Source: Hyphomicrobiales bacterium | GTDB lineage: Bacteria; Pseudomonadota; Alphaproteobacteria; Rhizobiales; Rhizobiaceae | Assembly (NCBI GenBank): GCA_900472925.1 | Contig: UCJU01000023.1 | Coordinates: forward strand, 1 to 64,000 | DNA length: 64,000 nucleotides | Direction: 5' to 3' | Part shown: positions 32,954 to 41,937 of the stretch, one piece after another | Layout: each line of letters opens with the position of its first letter | Position numbering within the stretch: position 1 is the first letter of the stretch | Notes under the pieces: generated by a model | The model's database searches: none | Told to the model about the DNA's origin: nothing | The model's input: only the letters and a program-made list of their open reading frames with translations | Position numbers and translations under genes: made by a program

Positions 32954-35900
32954 GTGATTAAAATCCAGCTGCATCGCCTAGATCGGTCGAGAAGCGCCAT
33001 TTGGCGGCACGTCATCTTCGTCCACGGCTTGTCCGGCAGCCACCCCGATACTTGGCTCTCGCGCGGGACGGACGACCTGTGGCCAAACTGGCTGGCATCC
33101 GACCTAGACGGAGCGGCGATATGGAGCATCGAGTACTCCGCACCTATCAGCGACTTCCAGAACGGAAACGCGCAGGCTCTACCAGACCGGGCCGACGGCA
33201 TTCTCGCGCGGCTGGAGGCAGAAGACGAACTCAGGAAGGGGGAGTTGTATTTCGTCGGTCACAGCATGGGTGGCATACTCGTCGGATACGCCATCCATTC
33301 GGCGGTTTCGAAATCGTACCGCGACGGCATGGCGGCGAGTTTCGTAGAGCGTACCCGCAAAGTTGTGTATCTGGGAACGCCGCATGGGGGATCCAAAAAG
33401 GCCTCGATAGTTCCCCGATGGCTACGGCCGTCCAAGGCAACGCAGGGGCTTCACCTCGGTGATCCAGATCTGCGAAACATACGAAAACAAACTAGGAACA
33501 CCTTCGATCGCCTAAAGATACAGAGCCGGACATTCACCGAAACAAAGGCACTCGGCTTACTTGGAATAGTCGTCGATCAGGATAGCGCCGATCCCGGACT
33601 GCTGGGCGATGTCGTCGCCGTCGACGCCGACCATAGCGAAATATGCAAGCCGGAGAACCGCTCCGACGCGGTCTATGTCTCTCTTCTAAGCTTCCTCAAA
33701 GCCCCAAGCGCCGTCCTTGATGTTGGCGTGGGCGGCCCGACGCGCTCTCCGGGTCAAGTCGGCGATCCGACATCGCCAACGGACTTTCTGAAAGACGCGG
33801 CAATCCAGCCGCCAAGCGAAAACAAGCTTGTTGACACTGAACTAAGGCGTCAGCTGGTGAAGTTCGCCAAGGCGCGTTTCTTCAACGAGTTCGACGCCCA
33901 GAAGCAGGCGGAGCGGCTAGTCGCCCAGATCGAAACGGGCGACCTGAGATATGCCGGAGTCGACACGCGTGCAAAAGCGATGGCCTTCTGCGCCCGTGTT
34001 CTTTCCGGGAACGGCGAAAAGCTGGATTGCGCCAAAGCTATTCTGGAGTCTGTCTGCAAACTCTCAGAGCCGGGCGAACACACCGCTATCGCGCAGGCGT
34101 TCGTCATGGCGGCCGAGGGGAACGTCGATAACGCTATTTCCATACTCGCGGGATTCGAAACAAAGGCATCGCGATCCGCGGCAATACGCCTTGTGGCGGC
34201 GCACATGGGAAACCACGCGGCGAAGACATGGCTTGAGCAGGCCGGATTCACCGAGGACGACCTGAACGCCGAAGGAAAGTGTCTCCTGCTTCAGGGGGAT
34301 CTCAACGATGGCGAATGGGATACGGCGCTCGCGCGTGCCGACCGGATGTCCGACGACGATTTCGAGGAAGCGCCGGTTCTTCTTAGCCTTACAGCTGCCA
34401 CCTACCTCGCACAGCTCGTACCAGACGAAAGCAAGGCCTTCGTTCTCGAACAGATCCCCCTAGAGGCCACAAGGTTCCGGCTCTCCATGAGCAGGATGCG
34501 CGAGTGGAACAGGGCCGCCGAGCTCAGTCGGCGCTCGGCGGGGGTACTTCGTTCGCTCGGTCTCGCGAGCACTGCTGCATATGCGGAAGACACCGCGCTA
34601 TGGCTGGACCTGCGTAATCCTGATCCAGCCGTCTCATCGCAGGGAAGAACCGAGCTCACCGAGAGCGTCAGGTCGGACCGGAAGACGTTGCTTCGGCGAT
34701 TGCACCTTCTGATCAACTTCGGGGTCTCCTTCGACCGCGAGCAGGTCGTCAGGGAGATCGACCGCGAGACCGCGCTTACGGGAGGGAAATCACACGAGGC
34801 CGGGATGGCGCGTCTCGCGCTGACCTTCGCGGAGCGGGACGCACGTGGAGCGGCCGATTACCTGCGAAGCCATATCGAACAGTTGGCGAATGTCGTCGAC
34901 AAGAGCGCCCTTATCAGGCTCGAAATCGAGATGCGCGCTCGGGCCGGACAAGCCGAGGAAGCCGAGAGGTTGATTGCCTCCGCGAAGCTTCACGGCCTCA
35001 AGCCCGACGAAGAGGCACATCTTAGGCGCTTCATCGGGGAGGCGGCGGGCACCGATCCGGTCGAGGCCCGGCGACGCAGGTACGAGAGCACGGGTACGCT
35101 TGTCGACCTGGCAAACCTAGTTGACATTCTGGAGGAGCAGCGCCGCTGGAGCGATCTCGCCGTGCACGCGAAAACGCTGTTCGATCAGACAGGCGATACA
35201 CAGGACGCCGCCCGCCTCGTCCAGGCTTATCGTGCATCGGGGGACTACCAGGCCGTGCTGGCCTTTTTCGACGGGAATCTCGCGTTTTCCGGTCACTCCA
35301 GGTCGTTTACATGGTCTCTAGCCTGGGCTTTGGCGGAGGCCGGGAATTTCGCGAAAGCGAGTGAGGTTCTCGCTCCGCTGGTCCAGGGCGGCTCGGACCG
35401 AAGATCCAGGGATCTCCAAATCGAGATCGCCATCGCGTCGGGCGAGTGGGAAGCGTTGACCGCGCTAGTCGAGTCCGAGTGGTTTGAACGATCGCGGCGA
35501 TCGCCCGATGAACTGGTCCGCGCGGCACGTCTGGGCCATCGCCTGAACCTGCACCGTGCGAAGCCGCTGACCAAAGCCGCCGCCTTGGCGGGCAACGACG
35601 ACGCGGCGCTCCTCCTCGCCTGCTATCATCTCGCCACGGAAGCCGGATGGGACCGGGAGCCGGATACCTCATCATGGCTGAGGAGGGCGATCGAGCTTTC
35701 CAACTCCGATGGCCCGATAAAGCGCCATTCGATACGCGAGCTTCTCGATGCCAAGCCCGAGTGGGACGCCAGACAGCAGAATTCGTGGCAGTCGCTTTTG
35801 AAGGCCGAGATGCCTACGTTCGTCGCGGCCCAGGGATCGAACCAGACACTGGCCGCCTTCACGCTGTTAGCCGCCGTGACGAACCTCCGGGAGCGGGACA

Positions 35901-37504
35901 CCAGGAAGCGGCATCCGATATTTGCGTTTTCCGGTTCGCGCAAACCCCTCGAAATCCAGGGGCGGCGCATCGCGCTCGACGTGACCGCGATCTACACGCT
36001 CTCGTTTCTCGGCGTTCTCGGCACCGCCATCCGCCATTTCGAAGCGGTAACGCTGCCCTATAGGACGATGGCTTGGATCTGGACCGAATCTGGACGAATT
36101 GATTTCCATCAGCCGAGCCGGATTAGAGACGCGGCCGCCCTCGCGATTCTCGCGGGAACCGGAAAAGTCGAACAGTTCAAACCCACGCGCCCCATGGACC
36201 CGCTGCTCGCGACGGAGATCGGAGAAGATTTAGCGGAGATGCTCACGCATGCAAAGGCGGAGGATCTCCAGGTCGTGGTCGTAAGGCCCGGACCGCTCTA
36301 CCGGGTCAGTTCGCTGATGGAGGCGGAAGCCGAGCTCGGCGAATACCGCCCCTTTCTGGCCGGATGCGGAGACGTCGTGGAGGCGCTCGTGCGAGAAGGC
36401 GAACTGAGCGATAACGACGCCTCCAGAGCGCGCGACTACTTCAAGCTGAACGAGAGAAGCTGGGACAGGCAGTCTCAGCTATCGCGACAGGACACGCTCT
36501 ACCTGGATGACCTTGCGGTCTCCACGTTCCAGCACCTGGAAATGATGGATCTGGTCGCCTCCAGTTTTCGCGTTGTCGTGCCCAAGACCGGATCGAGGCT
36601 GAACCAGGACCTGTTGGACTATCAGGCCAGATCCCAGGGCGTGTCTCAAATACTGGAGGACGCTCGCAAGGTCCTGCGCCAGGGAATGCTCGATGGAAAA
36701 GTCACGGTCGCCGGACGCGGCGTACAGGCGCAGGGCGATGGGAACCCCGAGAGCTCGAGCCACCCCTCGGTCGAACTGATGGGTATCGCCTCGCAGGTAG
36801 ACGGCATCGTGGTAGACGACCGCGCCATCAATAAGTACTCCGAAGCGGACGACGGCAGGCATAGCGTCCCGACCTATAACACGCTCGACCTGCTGAAAAC
36901 GCTGAGGGCGAAGGACATCGTCTCGACGCAGGAATACGACAACTACCTTTGTAAGCTTCGGCAAGCTGGCTACCTGTTCGTCTCGGTGGACGACAGGGAG
37001 CTATCGGACCTATTGAGCGGAGCCTCTCTCTTCGGGTCCCATCCGCGCGAACCAGCGGCCTTGCGCGCCTTCCGCGAGAGCGTCGTCAAGGCGAGGATGA
37101 CGGACGCGCTTCAACCGGGCGAACGCGTCTGGCTGGAGGAGCTGTCGGACGCCGCTATCGAAACCATTTCGAAAGAGTTCGAAAGCGCCGACGTCGAGGA
37201 AGCAGAAACCCGGGCTGACTATCTGTGGGACATTGTCAACTTCGTCGGATGGGCTCACCGTTTTCAGGAAGCCCCGCACATTTTAGACGAACTGCGCAGA
37301 AACCAGATCATCAGGCTCGTAATCGCCTCGCGAGCGACGCCAGACACAAACGGCGTGTTCCGCCCTTGGGTGAACGGCGTCCTCGAACGTAAAAAAGAAC
37401 GCGATCCGACTGAATATGCCGGACTGCTTGCATTAAGTGCACGTCTGGTCGAGAACTACGTCGCCTCCCGGTCAACGAAAGCGGGCGATGTCGATGAGAC
37501 CTGA
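32954..37504 (+). CDS. 1516-aa alpha/beta hydrolase-repeat-PIN-like protein, putative defence protein
   Basis: Residues 1-240 form an alpha/beta hydrolase: HVIFVHGLSGSHPDTWLS, nucleophile elbow YFVGHSMGGILVGY (Ser about 105), LGTPHGG and His in VDADHSEICKP (about 227), like SERAC1/PGAP1 lipases. Residues 290-960 are TPR-like helical repeats. About 1000-1360 carries scattered conserved acids in a PIN-like arrangement: IALDVTAIYTLSFLG, YLDDLAVSTFQHL, VDGIVVDDRAINKY and YLFVSVDDREL. The GTG start has its GAGG too close, so the true start may differ. It overlaps the next gene. A defence role is inferred from architecture and neighbourhood. Confidence 0.75.
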   Translation: MIKIQLHRLDRSRSAIWRHVIFVHGLSGSHPDTWLSRGTDDLWPNWLASDLDGAAIWSIEYSAPISDFQNGNAQALPDRADGILARLEAEDELRKGELYFVGHSMGGILVGYAIHSAVSKSYRDGMAASFVERTRKVVYLGTPHGGSKKASIVPRWLRPSKATQGLHLGDPDLRNIRKQTRNTFDRLKIQSRTFTETKALGLLGIVVDQDSADPGLLGDVVAVDADHSEICKPENRSDAVYVSLLSFLKAPSAVLDVGVGGPTRSPGQVGDPTSPTDFLKDAAIQPPSENKLVDTELRRQLVKFAKARFFNEFDAQKQAERLVAQIETGDLRYAGVDTRAKAMAFCARVLSGNGEKLDCAKAILESVCKLSEPGEHTAIAQAFVMAAEGNVDNAISILAGFETKASRSAAIRLVAAHMGNHAAKTWLEQAGFTEDDLNAEGKCLLLQGDLNDGEWDTALARADRMSDDDFEEAPVLLSLTAATYLAQLVPDESKAFVLEQIPLEATRFRLSMSRMREWNRAAELSRRSAGVLRSLGLASTAAYAEDTALWLDLRNPDPAVSSQGRTELTESVRSDRKTLLRRLHLLINFGVSFDREQVVREIDRETALTGGKSHEAGMARLALTFAERDARGAADYLRSHIEQLANVVDKSALIRLEIEMRARAGQAEEAERLIASAKLHGLKPDEEAHLRRFIGEAAGTDPVEARRRRYESTGTLVDLANLVDILEEQRRWSDLAVHAKTLFDQTGDTQDAARLVQAYRASGDYQAVLAFFDGNLAFSGHSRSFTWSLAWALAEAGNFAKASEVLAPLVQGGSDRRSRDLQIEIAIASGEWEALTALVESEWFERSRRSPDELVRAARLGHRLNLHRAKPLTKAAALAGNDDAALLLACYHLATEAGWDREPDTSSWLRRAIELSNSDGPIKRHSIRELLDAKPEWDARQQNSWQSLLKAEMPTFVAAQGSNQTLAAFTLLAAVTNLRERDTRKRHPIFAFSGSRKPLEIQGRRIALDVTAIYTLSFLGVLGTAIRHFEAVTLPYRTMAWIWTESGRIDFHQPSRIRDAAALAILAGTGKVEQFKPTRPMDPLLATEIGEDLAEMLTHAKAEDLQVVVVRPGPLYRVSSLMEAEAELGEYRPFLAGCGDVVEALVREGELSDNDASRARDYFKLNERSWDRQSQLSRQDTLYLDDLAVSTFQHLEMMDLVASSFRVVVPKTGSRLNQDLLDYQARSQGVSQILEDARKVLRQGMLDGKVTVAGRGVQAQGDGNPESSSHPSVELMGIASQVDGIVVDDRAINKYSEADDGRHSVPTYNTLDLLKTLRAKDIVSTQEYDNYLCKLRQAGYLFVSVDDRELSDLLSGASLFGSHPREPAALRAFRESVVKARMTDALQPGERVWLEELSDAAIETISKEFESADVEEAETRADYLWDIVNFVGWAHRFQEAPHILDELRRNQIIRLVIASRATPDTNGVFRPWVNGVLERKKERDPTEYAGLLALSARLVENYVASRSTKAGDVDET

Positions 37505-39380
37505 AGTCCTCGCCGTGATGGCGCTTAACGCGCTGCCCGAGTGTCTCGGCGACGACCTCTCGCAGGACGCGACCTTTCGTTCGCGGTACGGCCTAGATGC
37601 GGATTTCACAATGGTGTTTAAAGCCGGGGCTGCGGGGACCTCGCGGCATACGATGTACACCGCAGTCAGGGCCGCCCTCGCGAACCGCGGACCGGGCGAA
37701 TACACAGTGGAGGACAGGGATCGAAATCCCTGGCGCTTCGAGGTCGTCGACGGTACGCCAGTTCGAAACGTTGTACTGCATCCGTCCGACGCCACGGTTG
37801 TGCTTCCCCATTCATACGCCCTATCCGCGGATAGAGCGGAGCGCTGGGCCGGGTTCGAAGAAGAGGCTCAACGGCTAGGCATCGGGAGATCCGGCAGAAA
37901 GCCGTGGCTCGACGAACTGGAGGTCGGGCCGCTGGACGACGTGCGGTTCACCGAGCTGAACGCAGATTTGTCGGCGACTCCGGAGGTTATCGACGCGGTA
38001 ATCTATCAGACGCTGGCGACCCGCGAGCTCTCGATCGAGGCTCTCGTTCCGGATGACGACCGATACTATACGCGGCTCCTCGGATCGCCTCCCATTGGCA
38101 TCGGGGATTTCCGCGAGTATTCAAGCTGGCTGTCTTCGAAGGCGCAGACCCCCGGTGTCGAGGCGGATACTCTTGGGTGGCGAGCGTTGCTCCACCTCGC
38201 GGCCGACCACTCGATAGGCTTAGGAAACGTTCCTTCCGATCAACTCGCGGACGTGTGCGACTACGCCCTTGGATCCGGGCTAATTCCGCGACTTGCAGCA
38301 ATTGAGCTACTGGTGTCGGTCGACGACGATGTGGCCGACCCACTGTCGGCGCGCTTCGAGAATCTGATCGTGTCGCTGACCCAATACGAACCATCCGCGG
38401 TCGGCAGTCCTTTTCACCGCTTTGTCGTCCTGACGAAGTTCACGATGGGCCACATGGCGGCCAGGCGGCAGATGCCGGGCGCACCGGCTTTCGCCCGGAG
38501 GCTCGCTGCGTTTGCCCACGCGTCGAGGTTGGACAAGCATTTTGCGGTCGCCGGGATCGACTTGGAAGCCGCCGACTTCAACGCCGTCACCGACGAAACC
38601 GCCTTCTTCTTCCGTGCGATGACGGATTTCCGGGAAGAAAACCGCTGGCACGCCGACCACCTCAATCCGGGCGACCTAAAGAAGTGGACCACCCGACGCT
38701 TGATGGCCGCCGCGCACGGCCATCGCGACAAGAAACTAGGGAAACTCCTGGTCGAGCGCCTAGCTGACGACGTCGCGGGCGGGCCTCGTTCGCTGTGGCA
38801 GATCAGCAGTCCTGACCTCCTTGGAGGCGGTTCGACCGGGGACAGGATGATCGCGGAGCAACGTCGCAATATCGAGACCTCGCTCGGCAATAAACCGATC
38901 GCGATCGAAGCGTTCGGCGAATTAATCTGGGCAGCGGAGGTCGGCTGGCTTCCCCGCGATCTCGCCGAGCAAGCGGCGGCGGCGATATCGGACGCTCGCT
39001 ATACAATCTCCGGCTCGGAAAATCCCAATAGAGCCCTTTTTCTTCTTAGGGGCCTCGCCTATGCGAGCGGCGTGACCAAGAGCGAGGATCTGGCAGCGAA
39101 GGTGAGGATACTCACCCGCAACCTGCGCGACCGCTACGGCAAAATCAGCTTCGAAGACGAATTCCGCCTCGTGCTGATTTGCGCCGCGGCGTTCCCGGAT
39201 ACTGACCGCTGGGCACTTTTCATCGAAGGTTGGCTGACCGAACTCTCCTTTACCGACATCACCGCCGCCGAGGCGATCCAGTTCCGCGACGCCACCGAGA
39301 GACTGGGCCATGCTGCTCCGGAGTTCAGACGGATCAGTTCGAGGATGGACGCGGTTCTAGCCTCGGTCGCCTGGCTCTAG
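37494..39380 (+). CDS. Unknown partner of the 1516-aa protein
   Basis: A protein of about 628 residues; ATG 37494 (or 37488) lies inside the last codons of the preceding gene, so the two are coupled. The N-terminal 100 residues are compact (YTAVRAALANRGPGEYTVED, DATVVLPHSYALSADRAERW). The rest is mostly helical, with YALGSGLIPRLAAIELLVSV, NPNRALFLLRGLAYASGV and a final helix MDAVLASVAWL. No catalytic motif, membrane segment or known domain is visible. It may be a sensor, scaffold or inhibitor for the hydrolase/PIN protein. The codon use resembles the upstream gene and is GC-rich. Confidence 0.75.
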   Translation: MRPEVLAVMALNALPECLGDDLSQDATFRSRYGLDADFTMVFKAGAAGTSRHTMYTAVRAALANRGPGEYTVEDRDRNPWRFEVVDGTPVRNVVLHPSDATVVLPHSYALSADRAERWAGFEEEAQRLGIGRSGRKPWLDELEVGPLDDVRFTELNADLSATPEVIDAVIYQTLATRELSIEALVPDDDRYYTRLLGSPPIGIGDFREYSSWLSSKAQTPGVEADTLGWRALLHLAADHSIGLGNVPSDQLADVCDYALGSGLIPRLAAIELLVSVDDDVADPLSARFENLIVSLTQYEPSAVGSPFHRFVVLTKFTMGHMAARRQMPGAPAFARRLAAFAHASRLDKHFAVAGIDLEAADFNAVTDETAFFFRAMTDFREENRWHADHLNPGDLKKWTTRRLMAAAHGHRDKKLGKLLVERLADDVAGGPRSLWQISSPDLLGGGSTGDRMIAEQRRNIETSLGNKPIAIEAFGELIWAAEVGWLPRDLAEQAAAAISDARYTISGSENPNRALFLLRGLAYASGVTKSEDLAAKVRILTRNLRDRYGKISFEDEFRLVLICAAAFPDTDRWALFIEGWLTELSFTDITAAEAIQFRDATERLGHAAPEFRRISSRMDAVLASVAWL

Positions 39381-39645
39381 GTTGTCGGAAACCGCCTATG
39401 GAGTCTCAACCGCCTCGCTTCCTCATGCAGTCACGTTGCTCAAACTCGCATGTGCAGCAATCGTTCACTTCCGGTCGAACCCATGCTTTGCCTCGGAAAA
39501 GCGCGGCGACGGATCGGCGCGTGCTGCGGTAAACACTCGTCTCAATCAAAGGCGAAGCAACTTAGCGGTGCAACACGTCACTTCTACACGAGACAAGGTT
39601 AACGACTCCCATTAGACTGACTCCGACACCTGGGGGAAGTTATGC

Positions 39646-41937
39646 ATGAGAATAAAGTTTGTTGAAGTCTCCAATTTTCGGAAACTGAAATCTACTCACA
39701 TTGATTTCGACAAGAAGACCACAATTTTCGTCGGGGCCAACAACAGCGGGAAGACTTCCGCCATGGTTGCCCTGCGATATTTCCTCCTGTCTCCGAACCG
39801 GCTCGCGTTGCGAGATATCACGATCGCGAACTGGACCAAGATCGACGCTCTGGGGGAAGCTTGGGAAACCGAAGCGGAAACCGATATCAATCTCGACGAC
39901 CTCCTGCCTGCTCTAGATGTCTGGCTTGACGTTCCCCTTTCTGAGATCCAGCACGTCGTCCATATTCTTCCAACGCTTGATTGGAGTGGAGGCCTCCTCG
40001 GAGTGAGGCTGAAGTATCACATTGAGGATATTGGCAGCCTCAAGGCGGAATACCTGCTCCAGCGCAACGCCGCCCAGGCGGCCGTCACAAAGGGTCTTAG
40101 CGGCGAAGTTGTCAAAATCGACATCTGGCCTAAGAGCCTGACCGATTTTTTGGAACGTCGTCTTCGGGCTCATATCGGAATCGAGGCATTTGCGCTCGAC
40201 CCCTCCGCGGTCGGCGCGCCGGCGAAAGGACTGGCAGCACCCCAGATTCTGCCCACCACCGCTTTGCCGCTCGATAACGCACCTTTCAAAAACCTTATCA
40301 AGATTGACGAAATTGCCGCGCAGCGAGACTTCGCGGATTCGCATGAAAAAAGTCCGAGTGGCGATGACAGTGGGGAACCCAGCACCCGTCGCTTCAAGCG
40401 TCGACTTTCCGACCAGTTGCGCTCCTATTATGATCGCCACCTTGATCCGGCAAAAACGCCGTCAGAGCAAGACTACGAAGCCCTTGGCGCGATCCAAACG
40501 GCCGAGCGCAATTTCGATAAGCGACTGGAAGTAGGGTTTGCTGCCGCCTTCGAAGAGCTTGAAGATCTCGGCTATCCCGGAATGGCGAATCCTAAACTTA
40601 AGATCTCTACTCTTTTGCAAGCCATGGATGGGCTGAAGCACGGCTCGGCCGTGCAATATCAAGTCGCAGACCCCAGCGGAGACGGCACCAAGACACTGAA
40701 GCTGCCCGAGGACTATTCGGGGCTGGGTTATCAGAACCTGATCGCTATGGTTTTCATGCTCATGGGCTATCGTGACGAGTGGATGCGCGTCGGCAAGGCA
40801 TCCTTGGATAGCGAGGGCGGCATACAGGAGCAAATTCAGCCTTTGCACCTGGTGCTCGTTGAGGAACCTGAGGCTCACCTTCATGCGCAGGTGCAGCAGG
40901 TTTTCATCAACAAGGCCTACAATCTCCTTCGCAAGCACGATCAGCTCGGCGATAAGACCACTCACTGTACGCAGTTAGTTGTCAGCACTCATTCGAGCCA
41001 CATTGCGCACGAGGCTGATTTTGCCAATTTGCGCTATTTCCGGCGACGACCGGCACCCTCTATGGGCGATACGCCCACCACCACCGTGGCGAATTTATCG
41101 TACATTTTCGGCGAAGGTGACGAGACGAGGCGTTTCGTTCGGCGTTACCTCAAAGCTACGCATTGCGATCTCTTCTTTGCCGACGGCATCATCTTCGTTG
41201 AGGGGCAAGCCGAGCGCATTCTCGTTCCGCATTTTATACGCCATCATTTTCCAGACCTTTCGCGTCGTTACGTGACGCTGCTTGAGCTTGGCGGCAGTCA
41301 TGCCCATAGTTTTCGTGAACTCGTCGATGAGTTGGGCCTTGCGACCCTGATCATCGCCGACCTTGACGCCACCGTCGCGACAAAGGTCCCGGTTAAGGGA
41401 GGAAGCGAAGCCATTCGATGGAAAGCGGCGAAACCAAAGCGCGGGGCTGAGCAGAAATCCGCAAACCAAGTGCTCAAAGAATGGCATCCGTCAAAAGTTC
41501 TTATCGACGAACTGATAGCGCTCGATCTTGCTGATCATCAATCTTCGGGTTCGGACGGCTACGAGCTGTATGTTGCCTATCAGAAGCCGGTCAGCGTTTC
41601 AGGTTCAGACGGTAGAACTCAGGAAGTCATTCCTCGGACCTTTGAGGACGCGTTGATCCTTGAAAACCTGACTATCATCGCAGATGTTGAAGGATCGACG
41701 ACCAGCGTCAAGATAAAAGCTATCGTAAATGATAACCCCAATGGCGAGGAGCTTGAAGATGAACTTTTCGAGCTACTGAAAACAGCTGAGAAGGCGGCTT
41801 TCGCCCTCGACTGCTTGATGTTGAACGACCCCACGGCGCTCAAGCCACCTCAGTATATTCGGCGAGGCCTGGAATGGTTTGAGCGCGCCGTCGGAAAAGA
41901 TATCGCCGCGAGTCAACCGAAGGGAGCCACCACATGA
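39646..41937 (+). CDS. OLD-family ATP-dependent nuclease, GajA-like
   Basis: A 763-residue protein. Walker A GANNSGKTSAMVALRYFL near residue 30; ABC-type signature region YSGLGYQNLIAMVFMLM; Walker B LHLVLVEEPEAHLHAQ near 405; then STHSSHIAHE. A C-terminal TOPRIM domain shows Glu in IIFVEGQAERILVPHF and the acidic pair in ATLIIADLDATVATK. This is the class 2 OLD arrangement: ATPase-regulated nicking or cutting of DNA. GajA of Bacillus is about 580 residues, so this one carries extra sequence (about 230-330 and the C-terminus). The next gene overlaps by four bases. Confidence 0.85.
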   Translation: MRIKFVEVSNFRKLKSTHIDFDKKTTIFVGANNSGKTSAMVALRYFLLSPNRLALRDITIANWTKIDALGEAWETEAETDINLDDLLPALDVWLDVPLSEIQHVVHILPTLDWSGGLLGVRLKYHIEDIGSLKAEYLLQRNAAQAAVTKGLSGEVVKIDIWPKSLTDFLERRLRAHIGIEAFALDPSAVGAPAKGLAAPQILPTTALPLDNAPFKNLIKIDEIAAQRDFADSHEKSPSGDDSGEPSTRRFKRRLSDQLRSYYDRHLDPAKTPSEQDYEALGAIQTAERNFDKRLEVGFAAAFEELEDLGYPGMANPKLKISTLLQAMDGLKHGSAVQYQVADPSGDGTKTLKLPEDYSGLGYQNLIAMVFMLMGYRDEWMRVGKASLDSEGGIQEQIQPLHLVLVEEPEAHLHAQVQQVFINKAYNLLRKHDQLGDKTTHCTQLVVSTHSSHIAHEADFANLRYFRRRPAPSMGDTPTTTVANLSYIFGEGDETRRFVRRYLKATHCDLFFADGIIFVEGQAERILVPHFIRHHFPDLSRRYVTLLELGGSHAHSFRELVDELGLATLIIADLDATVATKVPVKGGSEAIRWKAAKPKRGAEQKSANQVLKEWHPSKVLIDELIALDLADHQSSGSDGYELYVAYQKPVSVSGSDGRTQEVIPRTFEDALILENLTIIADVEGSTTSVKIKAIVNDNPNGEELEDELFELLKTAEKAAFALDCLMLNDPTALKPPQYIRRGLEWFERAVGKDIAASQPKGATT

